A stretch of 6,206 bases of DNA from contig CAKUMG010000379.1 in assembly GCA_934667465.1 (NCBI GenBank), positions 1 through 6,206 of the forward strand. The letters run 5' to 3'. This document shows positions 1 through 6,133 of this stretch, piece after piece. The DNA comes from an uncultured Actinoplanes sp. (GTDB taxonomy: Bacteria > Actinomycetota > Actinomycetes > Mycobacteriales > Micromonosporaceae). Every line of letters starts with the position of its first letter. The first letter of the stretch is position 1. Position numbers and translations under genes: made by a program. The notes beneath the pieces are model-generated. The model did no database searches and had not been told where the DNA came from. It saw only the letters and a program-made list of their open reading frames with translations.

Positions 1-2
1 TC

Positions 3-602
3 GCCGTGTTCGACGTGTCGGGCTCGATGTCGACCAAGGTGCCCACCGCCGGCAACCTCACCCGCGCCCAGGTCACCCAGCGGGCCGCGGCACAGGGCCT
101 CGCGCTCTTCGACGACAAGTGGGCGGTCGGCACCTGGATCTTCTCGACCGAGATGGACGGCAAACTGCCGTACGAGAAGGTCGTCGGCATCAAGCCCCTC
201 ACCTCGGCCCGCACCGAGCTGCAGGGCTCGATCGCGCGGATCACGCCGAAGGAGGGCGGCGCCACCGGCCTCTACGACACGGCGCTGGCGGCCTACAAGG
301 AGGTGAAGGAGACGTGGCAGCCCGGCCGGGTCAACTCCGTCATCCTCTTCACCGACGGGCGCGACGAGAACCCCGACGGCATCTCCCGCGACAAGCTGAT
401 CGCCGAGCTGAAGAAGGCGTCCGACCCGACCCGCCCGGTGCGCCTGGTGATCATCGGCATCGGCGACGAGGTCGACGCGAACGAGCTCGAGGACATCGCC
501 GGCGCGACCAGCGCGGGCGGCGTCTTCATCGCCCCCGACCCGGCGAAGATCTCCGACATCTTCCTCGAGGCCATCTCGTCGCGCTCCGGCGCCGCCCGCT
601 GA
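3..602 (+). CDS. VWA-domain protein, C-terminal part (5' end outside window)
   Basis: This is the last 199 codons of a gene that begins before the window; the GTG at position 6 is an internal valine, not a start. The visible part is one von Willebrand factor A domain with a complete metal-ion-dependent adhesion site (MIDAS). The DxSxS motif is in AVFDVSGSMS (Asp at 12-14, Ser at 18-20 and 24-26), the MIDAS threonine is in GGATGLYD (264-266), and the third-loop aspartate is in LFTDGRDE (354-356). Such domains bind a divalent metal and a protein partner. In actinomycetes a C-terminal VWA of this style often follows an extracellular solute-binding-like domain in a secreted or lipid-anchored protein; that N-terminal part is inferred and not visible. 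The tail after the domain is short (ISSRSGAAR), with no membrane segment. The stop codon lies inside a 30-bp tandem repeat, and the gene converges on the phosphatase gene. Confidence 0.85.
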   Translation, partial: AVFDVSGSMSTKVPTAGNLTRAQVTQRAAAQGLALFDDKWAVGTWIFSTEMDGKLPYEKVVGIKPLTSARTELQGSIARITPKEGGATGLYDTALAAYKEVKETWQPGRVNSVILFTDGRDENPDGISRDKLIAELKKASDPTRPVRLVIIGIGDEVDANELEDIAGATSAGGVFIAPDPAKISDIFLEAISSRSGAAR

Positions 603-652
603 GCGACGACGCGGCCGTTCCCCGCCCGCTGAGCGACGGCGCGGCCGTTCCC
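593..652. repeat. 30-bp tandem duplication spanning the VWA gene stop codon
   Basis: Two adjacent 30-bp units (593-622 and 623-652) each begin CGCCCGCTGAGCGACG and end GCGGCCGTTCCC. They differ at one base (A at 609, G at 639). A decayed third start follows (CGCCCCGGGGAGCGAC, 653-668). The first unit contains the TGA stop of the VWA gene and the second repeats it in frame at 630-632, so readthrough would add only nine residues. The second unit supplies the left arm of the hairpin that follows. The most likely cause is replication slippage. Confidence 0.9.
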
Positions 653-677
653 CGCCCCGGGGAGCGACCGCGCCGTC
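635..677. terminator. Long GC-rich hairpin, probable bidirectional terminator
   Basis: The left arm (635-647, GACGGCGCGGCCG) pairs with the right arm (665-677, CGACCGCGCCGTC) at 12 of 13 positions. Pairing continues inward from TTCCCC (648-653) to GGGGAG (659-664), leaving a loop of about 5 nt (GCCCC, 654-658). Of the two imperfect pairs, C645/A667 becomes a G-U wobble in minus-strand RNA and T648/G664 is a wobble in plus-strand RNA, so both transcripts can fold. There is no T-tract, which is common in high-GC actinomycetes. It sits between two convergent genes and includes part of the phosphatase stop codon, so it could end transcription from both sides. Function is inferred from structure and position. 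Confidence 0.75.
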
Positions 678-1812
678 AGTCCGGCGGGGTCCAGTCGAGG
701 CAGACCACCACCGCGTCGTCCTCCAGGTCGGCGCTGACGAAGGCCCGCAGGTCGCCGATCAGCGACCGGACCGCCTGCAGCGGCGCCAGCGACCCGGTCC
801 GCCGCACGAACCGGCCGAGCGCCGCCTCCCCGTACGGCCCGGCGGCACCCACCGCGTCACTCACCCCGTCGCTCACCACGAACAGCCGGTCGCCGGGGAG
901 CAGCTGGATCGACTCGGCCGTGTAGTCGCTGGTCTCGAACATGCCCAGCGGGAACTGGTCCTCCAGCGGCAGGTCGACGATCTCGTTGCCGCGCAGCAGC
1001 AGCATCCGGGGCGACCCGGCGTCCACCGCGCGCAGCTTCCCGGTCCCGAGGTCGAGCTCCAGCAGCAGCGCCGCGACGTGCGTGGTCCCACGGTGCTCCG
1101 AGAAGACCGCCTGGTCGGCGAGCCCGGCCTGGTCGGCGATCGGCAGCCCGGCCCGCCGGGCGTTGCGCAGCGCCTGGGTGGCGAGCGTGGTCAGCAGGGC
1201 CGCCGCCATGCCGTCGCCCATGCCGTTGAGCACGGTCATGAACAGGCAGCCGTCCTGCTCGGCCCAGTCGAAGCTGTCACCCCGGACCGCGTACGCGGGT
1301 TCGAGCTGACCCGCGAGCCCGTAGGCCGGCCCGGTACGGCTGCGTCCCGGCAGCAGTTCCCACTGCATCTCCGCGGCCAGGGTCAGGCGGCGGGTGCGCG
1401 CCGCGACGGTGTAGCGGTCGGTGCCGGAGCCCGCGGCCTGCAGCTCGTGCGCCAGCCACGTGGCGACCCGGGCCAGGTCGTCGCGCTCCCGCTCGCCCTC
1501 GGGGCAGGGCCCGCAGCGCAGGATGCCGAGGCGCTCGCCCCGGGCCGTCACGGGGAAGTAGCCGACGTGCCCCGCGACGACGGTGGTCTGGTGGTCGAAG
1601 GCGCGCCACGCGGGGTCGCCGGGATGGGTGATCGGCGCCCCGCCGAGCAGGGGCAGGAGGGTGCTGAGCCGGTAGTCGACCTGGAGCAGGGCGGCGTCGG
1701 TGACACCGAAGGCCGGGCCCAGGGCGGCGGCGATCGCCTCGACCACGCGGTCGGCGGGCGCGGCGGTGAGCGCGTCACGGACGGCGGTCAGCCTTTGCGG
1801 CACGGATTCCAC
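676..1812 (-). CDS. GAF-SpoIIE/PP2C-type serine phosphatase, 378 aa
   Basis: This is probably a soluble protein phosphatase of the SpoIIE/RsbU type; relatives dephosphorylate anti-anti-sigma factors in partner-switching circuits. Residues about 15-125 look like a GAF sensor domain, followed by a linker helix (about 130-155) and the PP2C domain (about 160-374). Metal-site motifs seen are GDSFD (178-182), SDG (314-316) and EDD (364-366). The usual GDVxGHG motif reads LNGMGDG (195-201), so the expected Asp is Asn196; as I recall, related actinobacterial proteins carry a similar TNxMGxG form, so this may be a subfamily trait rather than inactivation. There is no transmembrane segment, histidine-kinase-like domain or STAS domain. 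The GTG start at 1812 is chosen because GGGGAGG lies 7 nt upstream; an ATG at 1860 would add 16 residues but overlaps marR and has no ribosome site. It is divergent from the MarR gene. Its substrate is unknown. Confidence 0.85.
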   Translation of the reverse strand: MESVPQRLTAVRDALTAAPADRVVEAIAAALGPAFGVTDAALLQVDYRLSTLLPLLGGAPITHPGDPAWRAFDHQTTVVAGHVGYFPVTARGERLGILRCGPCPEGERERDDLARVATWLAHELQAAGSGTDRYTVAARTRRLTLAAEMQWELLPGRSRTGPAYGLAGQLEPAYAVRGDSFDWAEQDGCLFMTVLNGMGDGMAAALLTTLATQALRNARRAGLPIADQAGLADQAVFSEHRGTTHVAALLLELDLGTGKLRAVDAGSPRMLLLRGNEIVDLPLEDQFPLGMFETSDYTAESIQLLPGDRLFVVSDGVSDAVGAAGPYGEAALGRFVRRTGSLAPLQAVRSLIGDLRAFVSADLEDDAVVVCLDWTPPD

Positions 1813-1845
1813 CGTTTCGCCTCCCCGGGTAGTCTCTGCTGCACC
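1813..1845. promoter_or_regulatory. 33-bp divergent control region between phosphatase and marR genes
   Basis: Both genes must be read from this short gap or from promoters lying inside the neighbour's coding sequence. For marR I see no Shine-Dalgarno sequence before ATG 1846, but a TAnnnT-type -10 (TAGTCT, 1830-1835) ends 10 nt before the ATG, which would allow a leaderless or nearly leaderless transcript. No convincing -35 or minus-strand promoter was found. The promoter call is weak; the shared region itself is certain if the starts are right. Confidence 0.4.
1820..1826 (-). promoter_or_regulatory. Ribosome binding site of the phosphatase gene
   Basis: GGGGAGG on the minus strand, 7 nt before the GTG at 1812-1810. 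A second in-frame GTG (1803-1801) is 16 nt away, too far, so this site decides the start. It also argues against the longer reading from the ATG at 1860. Confidence 0.75.
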
Positions 1846-1862
1846 ATGGCCGAACACCATGG
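1842..1862. repeat. Direct repeat CACCATGG at the start of marR
   Basis: CACCATGG occurs at 1842-1849 and again at 1855-1862, 13 bp apart, and each copy contains the palindrome CCATGG. The first copy holds the marR start codon. A repeat here could be an operator for autoregulation, but it may also be chance: the second copy lies in codons for His-Gly. MarR sites are usually inverted repeats of 16-20 bp, which this is not. Confidence 0.35.
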
Positions 1863-2331
1863 GCCGGACGGGCCACAACACGCCGCGGCGCTCGACGATG
1901 TCGCGCCCGCGCTGCTCGCTGCCTGGGACGCGGCGCGCGAGCGAGCCGCACCCCGCCTGTCGTGGCCGCAGCTCAACGCCCTGCTCGTCGTCGAGCGCGA
2001 GGAGGGCATCAACCTGCGCGGCCTGGCCGGCCACTTGAACATGATCCTCTCCTCCGCGAGCCGGCTGTGCGACCGGCTCGTCGCGTCGGGGATGGTCGAC
2101 CGGGTGCCCGGGCAGGCCGACCGGCGCGAGATCGCCCTTCATCTGACGCCGTCGTCGCGGGCCCTGCTGGATGATCTGCGTACCACCCGGCGGGCGATCC
2201 TGGCGGAAGTCCTGCAGAGAATGACCCCCGCGGGCCGTGCCGCGCTGCTGCGCGGCCTGGTCGAGTTCCACGACGCCTCGGCCGGCCTGGCAGCCGCCGC
2301 GGCCGCGGAGTCACAGGAGCGATCGGCCTAA
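1846..2331 (+). CDS. MarR-family transcriptional regulator, 161 aa
   Basis: A small winged-helix DNA-binding protein of the usual MarR length, expected to act as a dimer. An N-terminal helix (about 12-33) comes before SWPQLNALLVVEREEG (39-54). The winged helix-turn-helix spans about 55-108: LRGLAGHLN, then the recognition helix SSASRLCDRLVASGMV (69-84) and the wing with the family's DRR signature (ADRREIALHLT, 91-101). Two C-terminal dimerisation helices follow (103-148), ending in an alanine-rich tail. There are no clustered cysteines suggesting redox sensing (Cys75 only). The ATG at 1846 is the only good start; there is no clear ribosome site, so the message may be leaderless. It is divergent from the phosphatase gene and likely regulates that gene and itself. 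The effector is unknown. The 3' end overlaps the xylR gene by 21 bp. Confidence 0.88.
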   Translation: MAEHHGPDGPQHAAALDDVAPALLAAWDAARERAAPRLSWPQLNALLVVEREEGINLRGLAGHLNMILSSASRLCDRLVASGMVDRVPGQADRREIALHLTPSSRALLDDLRTTRRAILAEVLQRMTPAGRAALLRGLVEFHDASAGLAAAAAAESQERSA

Positions 2332-3444
2332 CCACCTCGCCGGGTCGTCGAACACCTCCCGCAGCACGGCCCCGGCTGCGCCGCGCATGGCCGCGTCGGC
2401 GCCCAGGCTCGCGGCGCGCAGCGTGACCGGCGACCACTCGGAGGTGAGCACCCGGCGCCCGATCTCGGCCTGGACCGGCCCGCGCAGCTCCGGCAGCAGC
2501 GGTGCGTAGATCCCGCCGAGCACCACCGTGCCCACGTCGAGCAGGTTGACCACGGTCGCCAGCGCCGTGCCCAGCGCGGTGCCGGCCGTCGTCAGGTCGG
2601 CCCCGGCCAGCCCGGCCACGTCGGGCACGCCCGCGGCGCGCAGCATGGCCTCCTGGCCCGCATACTGCTCGAGACAGCCGCGGGCGCCGCAGCGGCATTC
2701 CGGCCCGCCGGGGTCGATCGGGATGTGGCCGATCTCGCCGCTCCAGCCGCGGACGCCCCGATAGAGCGTGCCGTCGAGGACGATGCCCGCGCCGATGCCG
2801 ATCTCGCCCGAGACGTAGACGAAGCTGCCCGGGGGGTCGCCGGCCGCCAGCTCGCCCAGGGCCGCGAGGTTGGCCTCGTTGTCGACGGCCAGGGGGAGCC
2901 CGCCGGGCAGCCGCTCGCCGATCGTGACGTCCTGCCAGCCCAGGTTGGGGGCGACCTTGACGACGCCGCCCGCGGCGATCAGCCCGGGCACCGCGAGCGC
3001 GGCCCCCGCCACGGTCAGCCCGTCCCGCTCGGCGAGCTCCCGGGCCTGCTCCGCGAGGCGCGCGATGCCCGCGAGGGCCGCAGCCGGACCCGCGGGGCGC
3101 TGGTCGCCGGCCTCGAGCAGCCGATGGCGTACGGCGCCGGAAAGATCCACCACGCAGGCGGCGCGATAGTCGACGTTGATCTCCAGCCCCAGCCCGGCCG
3201 GGCCGTCGGGGGAGATCCGCAGCCCGGCGGCGGGGCGCCCGGCACCGTTGCGCGGGGCCGGGCCGACCTCGCTGAGCAGCGCCCCGGCGATGAGGTCGTC
3301 GACGAGCGTGGAGACGGTGGCGCGGGTGAGCCCGGTGGCGCCGGCCACTGCGGCCCGCGAGAGCGGATCCGCGCTGTTCGCCACGGTGCGCAGCACCAGC
3401 GCGAGATTATGGGCCCGCACCCCCGACTGCCGGACGGGACTCAT
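2311..3444 (-). CDS. xylR: ROK-family transcriptional repressor, XylR-type, 377 aa
   Basis: Probable xylose-responsive repressor of xylAB. The N-terminal winged helix-turn-helix is at about 28-61 (LSRAAVAGATGLTRATVST, then LVDDLIAGALL). The ROK sugar-binding domain follows from about 83. The zinc signature GH...CRCGARGCLE is intact (His240, Cys250, Cys252, Cys257). It is not a sugar kinase: the ATP-binding DxGGT loop is replaced by LEINVD (87-92), and the kinase's catalytic Asp in NDAN is Glu190 in DNEAN, as in XylR proteins. The ATG at 3444 is chosen because it begins a typical ROK N-terminus (SPVRQSGVRAHN); a TTG at 3495 would run into the xylA promoter. No strong ribosome site is seen (AAGGGG is 14 nt away). 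It is divergent from xylA and presumably binds the shared 88-bp region, released by xylose. Residue 372 is a TTA leucine codon, rare in this GC range. The xylose ligand is inferred from context. Confidence 0.88.
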   Translation of the reverse strand: MSPVRQSGVRAHNLALVLRTVANSADPLSRAAVAGATGLTRATVSTLVDDLIAGALLSEVGPAPRNGAGRPAAGLRISPDGPAGLGLEINVDYRAACVVDLSGAVRHRLLEAGDQRPAGPAAALAGIARLAEQARELAERDGLTVAGAALAVPGLIAAGGVVKVAPNLGWQDVTIGERLPGGLPLAVDNEANLAALGELAAGDPPGSFVYVSGEIGIGAGIVLDGTLYRGVRGWSGEIGHIPIDPGGPECRCGARGCLEQYAGQEAMLRAAGVPDVAGLAGADLTTAGTALGTALATVVNLLDVGTVVLGGIYAPLLPELRGPVQAEIGRRVLTSEWSPVTLRAASLGADAAMRGAAGAVLREVFDDPARWLGRSLL

Positions 3445-3462
3445 CGGGGCGGCGGGCACCCC

Positions 3463-3491
3463 TTGACAGTGCCACAGCCCCGCCAAATAAT
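3463..3491 (+). promoter_or_regulatory. xylA(B) promoter, near-consensus -35/-10
   Basis: TTGACA (3463-3468), a perfect -35 hexamer, is followed by 17 bp and AATAAT (3486-3491), which matches TATAAT at five of six bases. Transcription would start near 3498, giving a leader of about 35 nt before the xylA GTG. This is unusually strong for a high-GC actinomycete and suggests vegetative sigma (HrdB-type) recognition, held down by a repressor. Confidence 0.75.
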
Positions 3492-3519
3492 TCAACCACT
3501 AAACAAATCCGCCGTGTTT
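3484..3519. promoter_or_regulatory. Candidate XylR operator: AT-rich island over -10 and start site
   Basis: Positions 3485-3508 have 5 G/C of 24 (about 21%), in sharp contrast with the surroundings. CAAAT is directly repeated at 3484-3488 and 3504-3508, 20 bp or about two helical turns apart. An inverted repeat AAACA-9 nt-TGTTT spans 3501-3519. On the minus strand ATTTGTTTAG shares TTTGTTT with the half-site I remember for Bacillus XylR operators. The island overlaps the xylA -10 and transcription start, where repressor binding would block initiation. The exact site is not resolved, and a second short inverted repeat, GGCAC/GTGCC (3455-3459 and 3469-3473), flanks the -35. Confidence 0.5.
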
Positions 3520-3522
3520 CCT

Positions 3523-3528
3523 GGAGGT
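3523..3528 (+). promoter_or_regulatory. Ribosome binding site of xylA
   Basis: GGAGGT, 4 nt before the GTG at 3533. It fixes the xylA start, and the resulting N-terminus ([14 protein letters not shown]) matches known Actinoplanes xylose isomerase. Confidence 0.85.
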
Positions 3529-3532
3529 AACC

Positions 3533-4720
3533 GTGTCCGTCCAGCCCACCCGTGACGACAAGTTCTCCTTCGGCCTCTGGACCGTCGGCTGGACCGCCCG
3601 CGACCCCTTCGGCGAGGCGACCCGCGAGGCCCTCGACCCGGTGGAGGCCGTGCACAAGCTCGCCGAGCTCGGCGCGTACGGCATCACGTTCCACGACGAC
3701 GACCTCGTGCCGTTCGGCAGCGACGCGGCGACCCGCGACGGGATCATCGGCGGCTTCAAGAAGGCCCTGGAAGAGACCGGCCTCGTCGTTCCGATGGTGA
3801 CCACCAACCTGTTCACCCACCCGGTGTTCAAGGACGGCGGCTTCACCAGCAACGACCGCTCGGTCCGGCGTTACGCGCTGCGCAAGGTGCTGCGCAACAT
3901 CGACCTCGCCGCCGAGCTGGGCGCGAACACGTACGTGCTGTGGGGCGGCCGCGAGGGCGCGGAGTACGACCTGGCCAAGGACATCCGTGCCGCGCTGGAG
4001 CGTTACAAGGAGGGCCTGAACCTTCTGACGCAGTACGTGACGGACAAGGGCTACGACATCAAGTTCGCGATCGAGCCGAAGCCGAACGAGCCCCGCGGCG
4101 ACATCCTGCTGCCCACCGCCGGCCACGCCATCGCGTTCGTGCAGGAGATGGACCGCCCCGAGCTGTTCGGCATCAACCCCGAGGTCGGCCACGAGCAGAT
4201 GTCGAACCTCAACTTCGCCCACGGCATCGCCCAGGCGCTGTGGCACAAGAAGCTGTTCCACATCGACCTCAACGGCCAGCACGGCCCGAAGTTCGACCAG
4301 GACCTGGTCTTCGGCCACGGCGACCTGCTCAACGCGTTCGCGCTGGTGGACCTGCTCGAGCACGGCTCGCCCAGCGGCGGCCCGGCCTACGACGGCCCCC
4401 GGCACTTCGACTACAAGCCGTCGCGCACCGAGGACTACGCCGGCGTCTGGGAGTCGGCCCGCGACAACATGCGCATGTACCTGCTGCTCAAGGAGCGTGC
4501 TGCGGCGTTCCGCGCCGACCCCGAGGTGCAGGAGGCGCTGGCGGCGGCCAAGGTGCTCGAGCTCGGCAAGCCGACCCTGAACGAGGGCGAGACCTACCAG
4601 GACCTGCTCGACGACAAGAGCGCGTTCGAGGAGTTCGACGTCGACGCCGCCGGTGCGCAGGGCTACCACTTCGTGCGGCTGCACCAGCTCGCGATCGACC
4701 ACGTCCTCAAGGCTCGCTGA
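3533..4720 (+). CDS. xylA: Xylose isomerase, class I, 395 aa
   Basis: Cytoplasmic TIM-barrel enzyme that converts D-xylose to D-xylulose (and glucose to fructose) using two divalent metals, normally Mg2+, as a tetramer. All key residues known from the Actinoplanes enzyme are present: Trp16, His54, Asp57, Phe94, Trp137, Glu181, Lys183, Glu217, His220, Asp245, Asp255 and Asp257. The next pair sits at Asp293 and Lys295, one later than in the A. missouriensis numbering I recall, because of a one-residue insertion in the loop [13 protein letters not shown] (276-288). That protein is 394 aa; this one is 395. The class II N-terminal extension is absent. The barrel covers about 1-320 and the C-terminal dimer-embracing arm about 321-395. 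It is first in the xylAB operon under the TTGACA/AATAAT promoter, with GTG start and ribosome site 4 nt upstream. Identification is near certain. Confidence 0.98.
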   Translation: MSVQPTRDDKFSFGLWTVGWTARDPFGEATREALDPVEAVHKLAELGAYGITFHDDDLVPFGSDAATRDGIIGGFKKALEETGLVVPMVTTNLFTHPVFKDGGFTSNDRSVRRYALRKVLRNIDLAAELGANTYVLWGGREGAEYDLAKDIRAALERYKEGLNLLTQYVTDKGYDIKFAIEPKPNEPRGDILLPTAGHAIAFVQEMDRPELFGINPEVGHEQMSNLNFAHGIAQALWHKKLFHIDLNGQHGPKFDQDLVFGHGDLLNAFALVDLLEHGSPSGGPAYDGPRHFDYKPSRTEDYAGVWESARDNMRMYLLLKERAAAFRADPEVQEALAAAKVLELGKPTLNEGETYQDLLDDKSAFEEFDVDAAGAQGYHFVRLHQLAIDHVLKAR

Positions 4721-4724
4721 GCCC

Positions 4725-6122
4725 ATGGCTCTGGTAGCAGGGATCGACAGCTCGACCCAGTCGTGCAAGGTCGTCATCCGGGACGCGGAGACCGGCAAGC
4801 TCGTCCGCCAGGGGCGGGCGAGCCACCCGGACGGCACCGAGGTGCACCCGCACGCCTGGTGGGACGCGCTGCAGCGGGCCATCGAGGAGGCGGGCGGCCT
4901 CGACGACGTCGCCGCCGCCTCGGTGGCCGGGCAGCAGCACGGCATGGTCGTGCTGGACGAGGCCGGGGAGGTCGTCCGCCCGGCGCTGCTGTGGAACGAC
5001 ACCCGCAGCGCCGGCGCGGCCGCCGACCTCGTCGAGGAGCTGGGCGGCCCCGACAAGTGGGTCGAGGCGGTCGGCATCGTGCCGGTCGCCAGCTTCACCC
5101 TCACCAAGCTGCGCTGGCTGGCGCGCAACGAGCCGGAGAACGCCGCCCGCGTGGCCTCGGTCTGCCTCCCGCACGACTGGCTCACGTGGAAGCTGGCGGG
5201 CGGCACGGGCCCGTTGTTCACCGACCGCAGCGACGCGAGCGGCACGCTCTACTGGTCGGCGAAGAGCAACGCGTACCGCCACGACCTGCTGGAACTGGGG
5301 TTCGGCCGCCGGATCGCGGTGCCCGAGGTGCTCGGCCCCACCGGGATCGCCGGCCACCTGCCCAACGGCGCGCCGCTGGGACCCGGTGCCGGGGACAACG
5401 CGGCCGCCGGGCTCGGTGCCGGGGCGCTGCCCGGCGACGTGGTCATCTCCATCGGCACCTCGGGGACGGTCTTCGTCAGCTCCGACGTCGCCCCGGAGGA
5501 CCCGAGCGGCGCCGTCTCGGGCTTCGCCGACTGCACCGGCCGCTTCCTGCCGATCGTGGTCACGCTGAACGCGGCGCGGGTGCTCGATGCCGCGGCCAAG
5601 CTGCTGAACGTGGGTCACGAGGAGCTGTCGCGGCTGGCGCTGTCCGCACCCGCCGGGGCGGACGGCCTGGTCCTGGTGCCCTACCTCGAGGGCGAGCGCA
5701 CTCCGAACCGGCCGGACGCGACCGGGGCGATCCACGGCCTCACGCTCAAGACCTCGGACCCGGCGCACCTGGCCCGGGCCGCTGTCGAGGGCATGCTCTG
5801 CGCGCTCGCCGACGGTCTCGACGCGCTGGTCGCGCACGGGGCCACCGCGAACCGCATCGTGCTCGTCGGAGGCGGTGCGCGCAGCGAGGCCGTACGGAAG
5901 ATCGCTCCCGCGCTCTTCGGTCTTCCGGTCCTGGTCCCGCCGCCCGGCGAGTACGTCGCCGACGGCGCGGCCCGGCAGGCGGCGTGGGTCACGGCCGGTG
6001 GTGATCTCCCGCCGCAGTGGTCGGCCGAGACCCCCGAGACGTACGAGGCCCCGGGTGTTCCGCTGATCCGCGAGCAGTACGCGGAGGCCCGTGACCGGGT
6101 CGTCGACCGCAGGGGCGGCTAA
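4725..6122 (+). CDS. xylB: Xylulokinase (FGGY carbohydrate kinase), 465 aa
   Basis: Phosphorylates D-xylulose with ATP to D-xylulose 5-phosphate, the second step of the isomerase pathway. The N-terminal actin-like domain has [11 protein letters not shown] (5-15, phosphate loop 1), the substrate motif VAGQQHGM (68-74, xylulokinase-like) and LLWNDTRS (88-95). The second domain has the catalytic-base motif GAGDN (Asp224), the phosphate 2 loop SIGTSGT (242-248), [13 protein letters not shown] (318-330) and the adenosine-binding [10 protein letters not shown] (379-388), followed by [14 protein letters not shown]. Length is a little below the usual 480-500 aa, with all motifs present. The ATG at 4725 lies 4 nt after the xylA stop. 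There is no real Shine-Dalgarno sequence (only AAGG, 12 nt away), so translation is probably coupled to xylA. The reading frame is open 24 codons further upstream, but that part is antisense-frame sequence inside xylA. No terminator is seen after the gene. Confidence 0.95.
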   Translation: MALVAGIDSSTQSCKVVIRDAETGKLVRQGRASHPDGTEVHPHAWWDALQRAIEEAGGLDDVAAASVAGQQHGMVVLDEAGEVVRPALLWNDTRSAGAAADLVEELGGPDKWVEAVGIVPVASFTLTKLRWLARNEPENAARVASVCLPHDWLTWKLAGGTGPLFTDRSDASGTLYWSAKSNAYRHDLLELGFGRRIAVPEVLGPTGIAGHLPNGAPLGPGAGDNAAAGLGAGALPGDVVISIGTSGTVFVSSDVAPEDPSGAVSGFADCTGRFLPIVVTLNAARVLDAAAKLLNVGHEELSRLALSAPAGADGLVLVPYLEGERTPNRPDATGAIHGLTLKTSDPAHLARAAVEGMLCALADGLDALVAHGATANRIVLVGGGARSEAVRKIAPALFGLPVLVPPPGEYVADGAARQAAWVTAGGDLPPQWSAETPETYEAPGVPLIREQYAEARDRVVDRRGG

Positions 6123-6133
6123 CCTTCGTCGGG
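6120..6133 (+). promoter_or_regulatory. Possible leaderless -10 before the downstream transporter gene
   Basis: TAACCT (6120-6125) fits the TAnnnT -10 pattern and ends 7 nt before the GTG at 6133, the spacing typical of leaderless genes in actinobacteria. It overlaps the xylB stop codon. No -35 is visible at the right distance. The alternative is plain cotranscription with xylB. Confidence 0.25.

Noticed and set aside
1078..1845. Plus-strand extension of the marR frame by 256 codons upstream of its ATG
   Set aside because: It lies antisense to the phosphatase gene and reads as Gly/Arg-rich shadow sequence. MarR proteins have the length given by the ATG at 1846.
1813..2271. N-terminal extension of the phosphatase by 153 codons to a start at 2271
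   Set aside because: It runs antisense through marR, gives unstructured Gln/Arg/Gly-rich sequence, and the GTG at 1812 has a good ribosome site.
3464..3474. TGACAGTGCCA imperfect palindrome at the -35 as the XylR operator
   Set aside because: Too short and imperfect (one mismatched pair in 11 bp) to support a binding-site call separate from the -35 hexamer itself.
2725..3555. 276-codon plus-strand open frame opposite xylR and through the intergenic region
   Set aside because: Gly/Arg/Ala-rich shadow of the ROK gene. It crosses the xylA promoter and start region out of frame with xylA.
3407..5245. 612-codon open frame on the minus strand across xylA and the start of xylB
   Set aside because: It is antisense to xylA, which has every catalytic residue. 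The translation is low-complexity, rich in V, A, E, R and L, with no recognisable domain, as expected for the reverse frame of GC-rich coding DNA.
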